In this document: in pieces, positions 8,345-18,112 of the stretch
Position numbering within the stretch: the stretch's first letter is position 1
Layout of the letters: the number at the start of each line of letters is the position of its first letter
Assembly: GCA_963799085.1 (NCBI GenBank)
Contig: CAWCWA010000004.1
Coordinates: 62,001-126,000, forward strand
Source of the DNA: AP-15 sp963799085
GTDB taxonomy: Bacteria; Pseudomonadota; Alphaproteobacteria; ATCC43930; CGMCC-115725
Length of the DNA stretch: 64,000 nucleotides
Direction of reading: 5' to 3'
The notes under the pieces: generated by a model
Databases searched by the model: none
The model's input: the letters and a program-made list of their open reading frames with translations, nothing else
Told to the model about the DNA's origin: nothing
Position numbers and translations under genes: made by a program

Positions 8345-8575
8345 GCCGGATAACGGCATCCGCGAGCGCTTTCACCGCACCGTCCTGGACGAGTTCTACC
8401 GGGCGGCGTTCCGCGAAAAGATCCGCCGCACGACCACGAGCTGCAGGCCGACCTCGATGCCCAAAGCGGCGGGTACAATCTGCAACGGCCGCATCAGGGC
8501 CGCTGGTGCTTGGGCAAGACCCCGATGCAGACCTTCCTGGGCACCCTGCCGATCGCCAGGGAAGGAAGCATCAGC
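8345..8575 (+). pseudogene. IS481-family transposase C-terminal fragment
   Basis: Encodes GIRERFHRTVLDEFYRAAF-REKIRRT, then in other frames QGRWCLGKTPMQTFLG. This is the C-terminal end of the DDE transposase that is better preserved on the opposite strand at 31285-32288. The two stretches match almost base for base over at least 70 nt. N-terminal half absent; frameshifted. Confidence 0.75.
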
Positions 8576-8589
8576 CAATCACGATTGCG

Positions 8590-8989
8590 CTTGCCTGCAT
8601 CCGCGGCGGCGCCAGGAGCCGCTTCCATACCGTCGTCGATCTCGTCAATTGGATAGAGCGCGAAACCCCACGCCAGCCGACAAGGGCGGCTCGCCGAATA
8701 TCTCATGCGGATGGACTTCATCATTCTCGACGAACTCGGCTACCTGCCCTTTGCTCCGACCGGCGGCCAGCTACTGCTTCCTCTGATCAGTCGGCTATAT
8801 GAGCGCACCTCGGTCATCATCACGACCAACCTGGCCTTTGGCGATCGCCCCAGAGCGCTTGGCGACGCCAAGATGATAACAGCGTTGCTCGTTCGCCTGA
8901 CCCATCGCTGCAAAATCATCGACCGTCTTTTTCGTCGCCACGGTGTCCGCCTCGCCGCAATAGGGCCGGCTCTTGTGGCGCTCTCGTGA
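8590..8989 (+). pseudogene. istB: IS21-family IstB helper ATPase fragment
   Basis: C-terminal half of an IstB ATPase: SRFHTVVDLVNWIERET, then EYLMRMDFIILDELGYLPFA (Walker B DFIILDE), LISRLYERTSVIITTNLAFG and a decayed end. The Walker A half is missing and there are frame changes near 8670-8700. A piece of IstA lies about 4 kb away at 13244, so the two may come from the same or related IS21 elements. Confidence 0.75.
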
Positions 8990-9201
8990 CCATTGGGTTA
9001 CAGATCGGCGATTTTAGCCGCGCGATTTCAGCGGGTCTGTTCAACATCGTGGCTGCCACGGTTTTGCGGTCGTGGTATCCGTCCGCCCGAGAGTCTCCCC
9101 CAGCTAGTCAGCCGTCGCCGGGTGGGGAGGGCGAGCGTCGGTGATGTCGACGGGGTGGTTCGGGTTTTATATGCTTACGCAAGCCGAACCGGAGCCGATC
9201 C

Positions 9202-11275
9202 TTGCCGCTCGACATTGTTCCCAGCGTCTGCCCGCACGATTGCCCGAGCGCCTGCGCGCTCGAGGTCGAGCGTATCGGCGGCGAGCGCATCGGCCGGGTG
9301 CGCGGCGCCGCCGCGCAGACCTACACCGCGGGCGTCGTCTGCGCCAAGGTCGCCCGCTACGCCGAGCGCCAGCACCATCCGGAGCGGCTGCGGAGCCGCT
9401 GCGTCGGGTCGGCGAGAAGGGCGGGGGGCATGACGCCTTCGCGCCGATCTCGTGGGACGCCGCGCTCGACGAGGTCGCCGAGCGGCTGACCCTGGCGGCG
9501 CAGCGCCACGGCGCCGGAGGCCGTGTGGCCGTATTACTACGCCGGGCACGATGGGGCTGGTGCAGCGCGACGGCATCAACCGGCTGCGCCATGCGATGGG
9601 CTATTCGCGCGAGGCGCTGACGATCTGCAACGCGCTGACCGATGCCGGCTGGCTCGCCGGGGTCGGCGCCAAGCGCGGCGTCGACGCCCGCGAGATGGCG
9701 AAATCGGACCTGATCGTCGTCTGGGGCGGCAACCCGGTCTCGACCCAGGTCAACGTGATGACCCATATCGCGACGGCGCGCAAGGAACGCGGCGCCAGGC
9801 TCGTCGTCATCGATCCCTACCGCACCGGCACGGCCGAGCTGGCCGACCTGCATCTGGCGCCGCTGCCGGGCACCGACGGGGCGCTCGCCTGCGCCGTCAT
9901 GCATGTGCTGTTCAAGGAGGGCTACGCCGACCGCGCCTATCTGGCGCGCTACGCCGACGACCCGGCCGGGCTCGAAGCGCATCTGCAAGCCCGCGACCCC
10001 GGCTGGGCGGCCGCGATCACCGGGCTTGCCGAAGCCGAGATCGTCGAATTCGCCCGGCTCTACGGCCGCACACAAAGCGCAGCTACATCCGGCTCGGCTA
10101 CGGCTTCTCGCGGCAGCGCAACGGGGCGATGCAGATGTTTGCGGCGGCCTGCCTGCCGGCGGTGACCGGCGCCTGGGCATACGAAGGCGGCGGCGCGCTC
10201 TATTCGCAACCACGGCGCTCGTCGATTTCGACCGCACGCTGATCGAAGGGCTGCGACCGTCGCGACCGCCGGCCGCCGCATCCTCGACCAGTCGCGCATC
10301 GGGCCGGTCCTGACCGGCGACCGGCGCGACCTCGGCGACGGCCCGCCGGTCACCGCGCTCTTCATCCAGAACACCAACCCGATGGTCGTGGCGCCGGAAT
10401 TGGGCCTGGTGCGCCGCGGCTTCGCGCGCGACGATCTGTTCGTCTGCGTGCACGAGCAGTTCATGACCGAGACCGCGGCGATGGCCGACATCGTGCTGCC
10501 GGCGACGACCTTTCTCGAACATGACGACATCTACACCGGCCGGCGGCCACACCTATATCTGCAGATCGGCCGCGCCGTCCTGCCGCCCTATGCCGAATGC
10601 CGCTCGAACCACGATGTGTCTGCGCGCTCGCTCGCCGGCTCGGGGCGAGCCACCCCGGTTTCGAGATGAGCGCGATCGAGATGATCGACCAGACCTTGCG
10701 CGCGAGCGGCTTGCCGGGGGCCGACGAATTCGCGGAGGGCGTCTGGCTCGATTGCTGGCCCGGCTTTCGAGACCGGCGCATTTTCTCGACGGCTTCGGCC
10801 ATGCCGACAGGAAATTTCATTTCCGCGCCGACTGGCCGGCGCTCGGGCGCGCGCATCAGCGCGCTGCCCGCCTTCCCCGACCATGTCGCCGTGATCGACG
10901 ACGGCGACCCGGAGCGGCCGTTTCGCCTGGTGGCGGCGCCGTCGCGCTCGTTCCTGAACACGAGCTTCAACAACACGCCTTCGGGCATCGCCCGCGAAGG
11001 GAGGCCGACCGCGCTCGTCCATCCCGAGGTGCTGGCCGGGCTGCGGCTCGGCGACGGCGACCGCCTGCGCATCGGCAACGGCGGGGCAGCGTCGTCGTTC
11101 ATGCCCGAGCCTTCGACGGGCATGCAGCGGCGCGTCGTCATCGTCGAGGGGCTGTGGCCCGAACGCGGCTTTCGAGGAGGGGATCGGGATCAACCTGTTG
11201 ACCAGCGCCGATCCGGGCCTGCCGGGCGGCGGCGCGGTCTTTCACGACACTTCGGTCTGGCTGCGGCCGGCATGA
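9202..11275 (+). pseudogene. molybdopterin-dependent oxidoreductase, many frameshifts
   Basis: Recognisable as a bis-MGD molybdopterin oxidoreductase of about 690 residues. The N-terminus from TTG 9202 has the [4Fe-4S] pattern CPHDCPSAC (C-x3-C-x3-C) and GVVCAKV. Later come GMTGLVQRDG-like text, WGGNPVSTQVNVMTHI, VVIDPYRTGTAELADLHL, FIQNTNPMVVAPE, FMTETAAMADIVLPAT and the C-terminal dinucleotide-binding domain VHPEVLAGLRLGDGDRLRIGN...INLLTSADPGLPGGGAVFHD. At least six single-base frame changes separate these blocks, yet the protein text between them is well kept. The electron acceptor and substrate are unknown. A VWA gene follows 7 bases after the stop. Either recent inactivation or sequence error. 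Confidence 0.75.
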
Positions 11276-11282
11276 GGCGGCG

Positions 11283-11995
11283 GTGAGCAACGACAAGAAA
11301 GGTCTTCCGGCCGAATCGCATTCGGCCGAGGTCGATGCGTTTCTGCGCGAATTGCGGCGGGCGCCGCCGGCGCCGACCGGCGGCGGGCGCGGCCGGCTGA
11401 TCTTTGCGCTCGACGCTACGGCCAGCCGCGAGCCGACCTGGGACCGCGCCTGCCGCATCCAGGGCGAGATGTTCGAGGCGACCGCCGCGCTGGGCGGGCT
11501 CGAAGTCAAGCTCGTCTATTACCGCGGCTTCAACGAGTGCAAGGCGAGCCGCTGGATGACCAGCGCCGCCGAACTGCACCGCGTCATGCGCTCGGTGTTC
11601 TGCGTCGGCGGCGAGACCCAGATCGAGCGGGTGCTGGCGCATGCGATCCGCGAGACCGGAGAAGCAGCGGGTCAATGCGCTGGTCTTCGTCGGCGACGCG
11701 ATGGAGGAGAAGGTCGACCGGCTGTGCCGGCTGGCCGGCGAACTGGGCCTCAACGGCGTGCCGGTCTTCCTGTTTCACGAGGGCAGCGACCGCGTCGCCG
11801 GCCGCCGCCTTCCAGCAGATCGCGAACCTGTCGCGCGGCGCCTATCTGAGGTTCGATCTCGCCAGCGCCGACCGCCTCAAGGAACTGCTGGGCGCCGTCG
11901 CGGTCTATGCCGCCGGCGGCTATCGCGCGCTTGCCGCCTACGGCGAGAAGAAGGGCGGCGAGGTGCTGCGGCTGACCTCGCAATTGCGTAGCTGA
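11283..11995 (+). pseudogene. VWA-domain protein, two frameshifts
   Basis: About 236 residues from GTG 11283. A von Willebrand A fold is indicated by the MIDAS-like LIFALDATASREPTWD (DxTxS), then GGLEVKLVYYRGFNEC, FCVGGETQIERVL, VNALVFVGDAMEEKVDRL and GVPVFLFHEGSD, ending RLTSQLRS. Frame changes occur near 11660 and 11805. No signal peptide; probably cytoplasmic. It sits between the oxidoreductase and the J protein and all three read in one direction with gaps under 10 bases, so they likely form an operon. It resembles the metal-dependent VWA partner proteins of AAA+ ATPases, but no such ATPase is next to it. Confidence 0.7.
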
Positions 11996-12004
11996 GCGGC
12001 CGCC

Positions 12005-12721
12005 ATGCTCTACCTGCTCGGCGGTCTGGCGATCCTCTGCGGGTTCCTGCTGCTCGTCTAGCTTTTCGTCAACGCCGACCCGGCCCGGCTCGCGCACAAC
12101 CTCAAATGGACCGCCATCGTCGCCGCCGGGGTGGCGGTCGTGGCGCTTGTGCTGTTGCCGCCATTGCGGGAGCTGGCGGCCCTGATCCTGCCGCTGGCGA
12201 TGGCGACGCCGCTCCTGGCGCGCCTGCGCGCATCCTCGACCGCTATCGAGGACCGGTCGGGGGCCAGAGTTCGACCGTCGCAACCGAACATCTGCGCATG
12301 ACGCTCGACCACGACACCGGCGCCATGGACGGCACGGTGTTGCGTGGGCAGTTTCGCCGGGATGCGGCTCGACGAATTGAGCCTGCCGCAGCTCCTGGCG
12401 CTGTTGCGCGAATGCCGCGCCGAGGACGAGGAGGCCGCCCGCCTGCTCGAAGCCTATCTCGACCGGCTGCGGCCGGATTGGCGCGACGAACTCGGCGGGC
12501 GGGAATGCCGGAAACGCCGGGTCAGGCCCGGCGCGGCCCGGCGGCGGCGATATCAGCGTCGAGGAGGCCTATGCGATCCTCGGTCTGCCCCCGGCGCCAA
12601 CGCCGAGGCGATCAAGGCGGCGCACCACCGGCTGATGATGAAACTGCACCCCGACCACGGCGGCACGGACTATCTCGCCACCAAGATCAACCGCGCCCGC
12701 GACGTGCTGCTGCACCGCTGA
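12005..12721 (+). pseudogene. membrane-anchored J-domain protein, stop codon and frameshifts
   Basis: TIM14-like co-chaperone. It opens MLYLLGGLAILCGFLLLV (first membrane span), hits an in-frame TAG at 12059-12061, and continues in the same frame LFVNADPARLAHNLKWTAIV plus a second hydrophobic span. After a frame change the linker reads MRLDELSLPQLLALLRECRA, and after another the J domain reads EEAYAILGLPPGANAEAIKA with the HPD motif in LHPDHGGTDYLATKINRARD. J proteins of this build recruit Hsp70 to the membrane. A base change at the TAG plus indels are needed to make it whole. Confidence 0.7.
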
Positions 12722-13243
12722 GCCGCCTCGTCGGACACAATTGAATGGGCCTAGTGTTCGCCCATGCCGAGGCGAGTTTCTGTGACGTGTCAGTGAACAA
12801 GCCTGAAATGTAGTTGAAACCTCGAATTACCCAGCCGTGGGAGGTGCTCGGGCCACAAGATCCGTAATCCGTGAATATCTCCTGGGATATCTGTTGATTA
12901 GCCGCTGGCCGGACCGGGCAGATGTGGCTGCGCTCCTGCATTTGTGTCGATCCGCGAAGTCGCCAAAATCACCCGCTATGATGTCACGATTTTATCCTCA
13001 CAATACGTGTGTTGCCGCAGCGCCCGTGCTTCTTCTTCTCTTCGAGGTACACCGGGTCGTAAATGTGGATATTCTTGTGCGGACCCTCGGACCGTTCGCG
13101 CTGAATGGACGCGACGTTGTATTGCCGCATAAGAGCGGCGGTGGAGAAGTGTGCCACGGGTGCAGCGGGATTTTCCGGCTGCTGGCGGAGTAGAACTCCG
13201 CCGCTTTTGCCCTTCCTTTGAGCGGGGAGGGCGGGGGCATCTT
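12722..13243. other. gene-free stretch before IS scrap
   Basis: About 520 bases with no supportable gene. A reverse-strand reading near 12984-13150 (LMRQYNVASIQRERSEGPHK and beyond) has low-GC, protein-like text but matches no family known to me, so it is left uncalled. Base composition is less GC-rich than the flanks, as expected for foreign or IS-derived DNA. Confidence 0.4.
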
Positions 13244-13440
13244 CACCGTGGAATTGTCCCTGAAGGTCCGTTTTGCCTGTCGGGACGGGGTGAGGGCGCG
13301 CGAGGCGGCGCGTCAGTTTGGGATTTCGCGCGAGAGCGTGAAGAAGATGCCGAGCTTTTCGGTGCCGCCGGGGTATCGGCGGATGGCGCCGGTCAGGCGG
13401 CCGAAGCTCGACGGGTTGACCAAGATCGTCGACCATTTGT
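13244..13440 (+). pseudogene. istA: IS21-family IstA N-terminal fragment
   Basis: Encodes FTVELSLKVRFACRDGVRAR-EAARQFGISRESVKKM-SFSVPPGYRRMAPVRRPKLDG. This is the helix-turn-helix and start of the IstA transposase catalytic region. The remainder is replaced at 13443 by an IS1595 fragment on the other strand. Confidence 0.7.
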
Positions 13441-13442
13441 GT

Positions 13443-13810
13443 TTAGAGCGATTTGCGGTCGGCGGGGGTCAAATCGGCGCTGCGACCACTCCCGGCGACG
13501 ATTGCCTGACGTGTGCAGCCGGCCTCCAGGACAGCGCTGAGACACCGCAGGCCGTCACTGACACCGCTGCTGTCGGGATCGAAATTGCGCTTTGCCATAC
13601 TGACGATGTCGGTACGGCGCAAGCCCTTGACCTGGCGCAGCTTGAGGCGGATCGGTTTGCCTTCGAGCGTGGTCTCGACCGCGGCGACGATCGGCGTCTT
13701 TCCAGGCGAACCGCGGCCCCGCTTACCGCCGTGGCGCTCGCCCCCGAGATCGGCGTCGTCGATCTCAATCCGGCCCGCCAGGCGTTTGCCGGCATCCCGC
13801 TCCATCAGAT
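13443..13810 (-). pseudogene. IS1595-family transposase fragment
   Basis: Reverse-strand text ERDAGKRLAGRIEIDDADLG-GERHGGKRGRGSPGKTPIVAA-VETTLEGKPIRLKLRQVKGL matches the ISXO2-like DDE domain of IS1595 transposases; the first catalytic Asp is in IEIDDADLGG. Both ends are missing. It is truncated on one side by IstA scrap and on the other by the IS91-type element. Confidence 0.7.
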
Positions 13811-13950
13811 GGCCAGCGCCAGCGCATCACCGCCTCCCGGCGCTGATCCTCTGTTGAACGAAACCGCTCCGCGGTAAGGAGCGGCTGACGCCGGGGTCTC
13901 CTGTCTGAGAGGGTGGAGTTGCACAACCACCTGATCAGACAGGAGTTCCG

Positions 13951-14811
13951 ATGGCTGAGATCAGCCCTCTACGCCGGCGCATGATCGACGACATGATGAT
14001 CCGCAATCTGTCGCCGGCGACGCAACAATCCTACCTCTATGCGATCGCCAAGTTCAGCCGGCATTTCGGCCGCTCGCCGGACCGGCTCGATCTGGAGGAG
14101 GTACGAGCCTACCAGCTCCACCTGATCGCGCAGCAGCGTTCGTGGTCGCACATCAATCAGACCGTGTGCGCCTTGCGGTTCTTCTACGGCGTCACCTTAG
14201 GCCGGAGCGACGCTCTCGAACGCATCGTCGCCGCGCGCGAGCCGCAGAAGCTGCCGGTGGTGCTGAGCGCCGACGAGATCGTGCAGTTTTTGGAAGCGGT
14301 TTCCGGCCTGCGCAACCGGGCGGCGCTGACGACAGCCTACGGGGCGGGGCTGCGCGTCGGCGAGGTCGCGCGCCTGACCATCGGCGCCATCGACAGCCGC
14401 CGGATGCTGATCCGGGTCGAGCACGGCAAGGGCGGCAAGGACCGCTACGTCATGCTGTCGCCGCAGCTGCTGCAGATCCTGCGCGCCTACTGGCGCTTGG
14501 CGCGGCCGGGCCGCTGGCTGTTCCCGGGCCGGGCGGCAGGGGAGCCGGTCAGCGTCGCCACATTGCAGGAGGCCTGCCGGGTCGCGGCACGGCGCGCTGA
14601 ACTCAGCAAGCCGGTGACGGTGCACACCTTGCGCCACAGCTTCGCCACCCATCTGCTCGAAGCCGGCACCGACATCCGCATCATCCAAGTGCTGCTCGGT
14701 CATGCCCGGCTGTCGACGACCGCCCGCTATACCCAGGTTGCGACAACACTGATCGCCGACACGACAAGCCCGCTCGACCGTCTTAGCCTGATGGTGATGC
14801 CGTCGAGCTGA
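13951..14811 (+). CDS. tyrosine recombinase of the IS91-type element
   Basis: Phage-integrase-family recombinase of 286 residues. An N-terminal SAM-like DNA-binding domain (RRRMIDDMMIRNLSPATQQS...) is followed by the catalytic domain with Arg in GLRVGEVARL, the H-x-x-R box HTLRHSFATHLLEAG, LLGHARLSTTARYTQV with the nucleophile Tyr in ARYTQV. All catalytic residues are present. ATG 13951 is preceded by CAGGAG. It lies 9 bases before the HUH transposase, a pairing known from several IS91-family elements. The product probably aids integration or resolution. Confidence 0.88.
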   Translation: MAEISPLRRRMIDDMMIRNLSPATQQSYLYAIAKFSRHFGRSPDRLDLEEVRAYQLHLIAQQRSWSHINQTVCALRFFYGVTLGRSDALERIVAAREPQKLPVVLSADEIVQFLEAVSGLRNRAALTTAYGAGLRVGEVARLTIGAIDSRRMLIRVEHGKGGKDRYVMLSPQLLQILRAYWRLARPGRWLFPGRAAGEPVSVATLQEACRVAARRAELSKPVTVHTLRHSFATHLLEAGTDIRIIQVLLGHARLSTTARYTQVATTLIADTTSPLDRLSLMVMPSS

Positions 14812-14820
14812 TCGCCCGGC

Positions 14821-16014
14821 ATGCGCCCCGCGCTTGAGGTGGCGGACATCTTCCGCCGCCACAGCGCCGCCTATCGCGCCGATCAGGTCGGCAGTATGAC
14901 CTTCGGACAACGCCGGGTCATGGCGGCGATCGAGACCTGCCGGACGGCGGCGCTCGGCGGCCATGTCGAACGCTGCGAGGATTGCGGCAAGACCCGCATC
15001 GCCTACAATTCCTGCCGCAACCGGCACTGCCCGAAGTGTCAGGGCTTGACCCGCGCGCAGTGGCTCGCCGATCGCCACGCCGAGCTGCTGCCGGTGCCGT
15101 ATTTCCACCTCGTCTTCACTGTGCCGTCGGCGATCGCCGCCATCGCGCTGCAGAACAAGGCGATCGTCTACGACACCCTGTTCCGGGTGGCGGCCGAGAC
15201 GGTGCAGACGATCGCCGCTGATCCAAAGCATCTCGGCGCCGCGATCGGCATGACCGCAGTGCTGCACACCTGGGGGCAGAATCTGTTCCATCACCCGCAT
15301 GTTCATTGCATCGTGCCGGGCGGCGGGCTATCGCCCGAGGGCCGCTGGATCGCCTGCCGGCCCGGCTTCTTTCTGCCGGTCCGGGTGCTCTCCCGCCTCT
15401 ACCGCCGGCTGTTCCTTGAACGACTGCAGGCGGCCTTCCATGCCGGGATGCTGAGCTTCTTCGGAGAGCTGGCCGGGCTCGCCAAGCCGGCGGCCTTCGC
15501 CGCCCATCTGCGACCCTTACGCGGGATCGAATGGGTGGTCTACGCCAAGCGCCCATTCGGCGGGCCGCAGCAGGTGCTCGATTATCTCGGCCGCTACACG
15601 CATCGGGTCGCCGTCGCCAACTCTCGGCTCATCGCTCTGGTCAACGGACAGGTTCGCTTCCGCTGGAAGGACTACCGCCACCCGCAGCGGCCCAAGGCCA
15701 TGACCTTGCCGGTCGGCGAGTTCATCCGGCGCTTCCTGCTGCACATCCTGCCGGACGGCTTCCGCAAAGTCCGCCACTTCGGCTTCCTCGCCAACGCCCA
15801 TCGCCGCGCCAAGCTCGCGCTGATCCGGCACTTGCTCAATCTCCCTGAACCCGAGACGATCCCCGAACCGGCCGATTATCGCGAGCGCTATGCTCGGCTC
15901 TTCGGGCGATCGCTCGACATCTGCCCGGCCTGTGGCGGACACCTCGTTGAAATCGCCGTACTCGAGCGTGCGGCGAGATCGGCGCCCCGGCCCTTCTCCT
16001 GCGACAGCTCATGA
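14821..16014 (+). CDS. IS91-family HUH transposase
   Basis: Rolling-circle transposase of 397 residues. The N-terminal zinc-ribbon shows C-x2-C and C-x-x-x-x-x-C-x2-C clusters (CEDCGKTRIAYNSCRNRHCPKC). The HUH metal motif is in FHHPHVHCIVPGGGL, and the candidate nucleophile Tyr is in LDYLGRYTHRVA. The Y2_Tnp domain fills the middle. The frame is intact and family-length, so the element may be active. It follows the tyrosine recombinase closely. Confidence 0.92.
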   Translation: MRPALEVADIFRRHSAAYRADQVGSMTFGQRRVMAAIETCRTAALGGHVERCEDCGKTRIAYNSCRNRHCPKCQGLTRAQWLADRHAELLPVPYFHLVFTVPSAIAAIALQNKAIVYDTLFRVAAETVQTIAADPKHLGAAIGMTAVLHTWGQNLFHHPHVHCIVPGGGLSPEGRWIACRPGFFLPVRVLSRLYRRLFLERLQAAFHAGMLSFFGELAGLAKPAAFAAHLRPLRGIEWVVYAKRPFGGPQQVLDYLGRYTHRVAVANSRLIALVNGQVRFRWKDYRHPQRPKAMTLPVGEFIRRFLLHILPDGFRKVRHFGFLANAHRRAKLALIRHLLNLPEPETIPEPADYRERYARLFGRSLDICPACGGHLVEIAVLERAARSAPRPFSCDSS

Positions 16015-16299
16015 GCGGCGCGCCCGCGATCACTGTCCGCTTCCGATCGACCGCGCCAATGCCGCGCGTCGAACGCACGCTGTTATTGCCCGCGACAAGC
16101 AATCCCGCGATCGCCGATGCCAGAGCGCACCGCAATATCCCTTGCCCCGTCATGCTCTGCCGTGCGTCAGCGGGAGCGCGTCCTATCCCGACCGCGCACA
16201 TCGCCGGTATGGGCCGTCGGCACCGGCATCGCTGGGCCTACCGCCGGGTTCAATTCCCATAGGCCGTGCCGGCCAACGCGGCTTCGTTCAATCAGGCTT

Positions 16300-16353
16300 C
16301 AACGACGTCCCGCACCGTGCCGCGCCCGCCAGTTGCCTCGCGGGACCTCGTTG
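16300..16353. repeat. 14-bp inverted repeat at IS91 right end
   Basis: CAACGACGTCCCGC at 16300-16313 pairs with GCGGGACCTCGTTG at 16340-16353 with one mismatch, ending on the GAAC boundary. A candidate oriIS or terIS hairpin of the upstream IS91-type element. Confidence 0.6.
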
Positions 16354-16506
16354 AACCCTCATGTATTCCGTAAAGAACAGCAAACTGGGCCTCGCTGAGC
16401 CCTTTTGGAAATTGCACCTTGTTGCGCGCCATCCTCAAGCCCGCAGAAACGCTCATATGTTCCTGTTATGTATCTAATCAACGCGGCCGAGAAAAGTGCG
16501 TAATCA

Positions 16507-16600
16507 AGAATCGGAATGGCCGACATCAAATCGGAATCAGAGGCCGACTTCATTCCGGAATCGCCGGCCGAATTCCCACCGAAATTCGCCTGCACGACGA
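16507..16600. repeat. degenerate ~24-bp tandem repeats
   Basis: Four imperfect copies of a unit with core ATCGGAAT...GGCCGA start near 16507, 16530, 16554 and 16579. Such serial short repeats occur at the ends of IS21-family elements, where they bind transposase. No IS21 gene is attached here; IS21 scraps lie 3-8 kb to the left. They end about 85 bases before the CmcJ-like gene. Confidence 0.5.
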
Positions 16601-16686
16601 GGATGCGCCGCAAGTCGCCGATCGCAAAGTCTGGAAAACGCAGGCTTTGTGTGGCACGGTGGTGCCGAAATAATCGGAGGTACGCC

Positions 16687-17965
16687 ATGAGCCCGCTTGA
16701 TGTCGCCGACAACAAGGCTGCGGACCCACACGATGGTACGGTCGCCTATGTGCCGCCGCTCGAGCGCACGGCAGGACAGCCGGAGCCGATCGCCGCGCAT
16801 GGCGGTCTCTCCTACATGGCGTTCGACCGCGACGGCGATGCGGGAACCGCCGCTGGCGTTCGAGGACGCGCTCGCCGAGATCGCCTCGGGCGAGAGCGAG
16901 CGCCTTACCGATATGCTCGACAAGGCGCCGCCGGGCCCGATCAAGACCAAATGGGGCCTCGGCTTCCGCAGCTACGACGAGTGTGTGGAGTACATCCGCC
17001 AGTCGAACAGCATCAAGGCTCCGCCGGGCGGCGTGGCATTGCCGCTGCCCTATACGGTCTACGAGCGGCCGAGCTACTCCGTCGTGCCGTCCAACGCGAT
17101 CTGGCGCGACCCGGCGCGCGCCGAGACAGCCATGATCCTGCGCACGAACGAGCGGGGCAACCGACGGCGGGACCTTTATTTCCCGCAGGTGCTGCGCGAT
17201 GCGCGGCGGATCGGCGAGTACTACCCGGGCCTTTCGCCGAACAGCCCCGAATGCATGGACAAGCTCGGCGTGTCGCTGGCGCATCTCGAATCCAAGTGCA
17301 CGAACATCTACGATGCGGCGGAGGTGGAGCGGGTCTACTACCCCGAGATCGAGAAATTGCTGCGCGAGTTCTTCCCGGACGCGACCGACGCATTGGTCTA
17401 CAACCACGACGTTTTCGACAAGGACTACACGGGCGACCGCACGGAGGATCAGGACGGCAAGAACCCTGGCGTGAACGCCAATTACGCCAACCTGGTGCAC
17501 AACGATCTGAACGACAACAGCGGGCGCGTGCGCTGCCGCGAGCTGCTCACCAGGAACCTGCGGAACTTCGGGCGCCAGCAGCACTACACCGAGGAAGAGG
17601 CCGACGCGAAGATGTCGCGGCGGTTCATGTCGATCAACCTCGCCAGGCCGATCGAGACGATCGAGCAGTTTCCGTTTGTGCTCTGCGCCTGGCCCTCTTT
17701 CGCCGACCAGCCCTACATCACCAACTACCGGATCTATGACGACCGCGTCGGCGAGACCACCCGCTTCACCTACCGCCCGAACCATGAGTGGTACTGGTTC
17801 CCCCGGCAGAAGCCGACCGAGGTCTCGATGCTCAAATGCTACAATTCGGTGACCGATGGCTCCGTCTCGCGCTGGTCGTTCCATACCGCCTGCATCGACC
17901 CGACCGTGCCCCGCAATGCGCGATGCCGGAAAAACGTCGTGGTCCGGTCCTTTGTCTTCTTCTAG
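16687..17965 (+). pseudogene. CmcJ/NvfI-family Fe(II)-dependent oxygenase, one frameshift
   Basis: Member of the CmcJ/NvfI/AsaB-like oxygenase family. Key text: VNANYANLVHNDLNDNSGR with the HxD pair, ARPIETIEQFPFVLCAW, then DRVGETTRFTYRPNHEWYWF, VSMLKCYNSVTDG and SFHTACIDPT with a distal His. ATG 16687 has CGGAGG upstream and gives a fitting N-terminus (TVAYVPPLERTAGQPEP), but one extra base near 16838-16860 shifts the frame. An in-frame ATG at 16838 would give an intact 375-residue protein. The relatives act in cephamycin and fungal metabolite tailoring; the substrate here is unknown. IS repeats lie directly upstream and a luciferase-like gene downstream. Confidence 0.75.
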
Positions 17966-18112
17966 GAAAACAGAAAAGAGGCAGCGCATAAAGAGAGCCG
18001 ACATCGGTTTCGTAGGGCTTGATGACCGGATGATCGCGCAGGGGGATGCTGCGCGGTCAGCCGGGCTTACCCGGATGTGTGAAGCACGCCAACTCCTTGG
18101 AGGAAGCGCACG

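Larger units (their letters stand above)
13856..16356 (+). mobile_element. IS91-family element with tyrosine recombinase
   Basis: Complete-looking rolling-circle insertion sequence of about 2.5 kb carrying a tyrosine recombinase gene and an HUH transposase gene in tandem. GAAC occurs at both proposed ends (13856-13859 and 16353-16356). A hairpin, CCGCTCC-GCGGTAA-GGAGCGG, lies just inside the left end (13864-13884), and a 14-bp imperfect inverted repeat lies just inside the right end. IS91 elements are known to have palindromes near their ends and to insert next to GAAC or CAAG. The exact ends are proposed, not proven. Confidence 0.7.

Noticed and set aside
12984..13160. Reverse-strand protein-like stretch
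   Set aside because: Reads sensibly (IYDPVYLEEKKKHG) but matches no family I know, has no clear start, and lies in mixed IS scrap.
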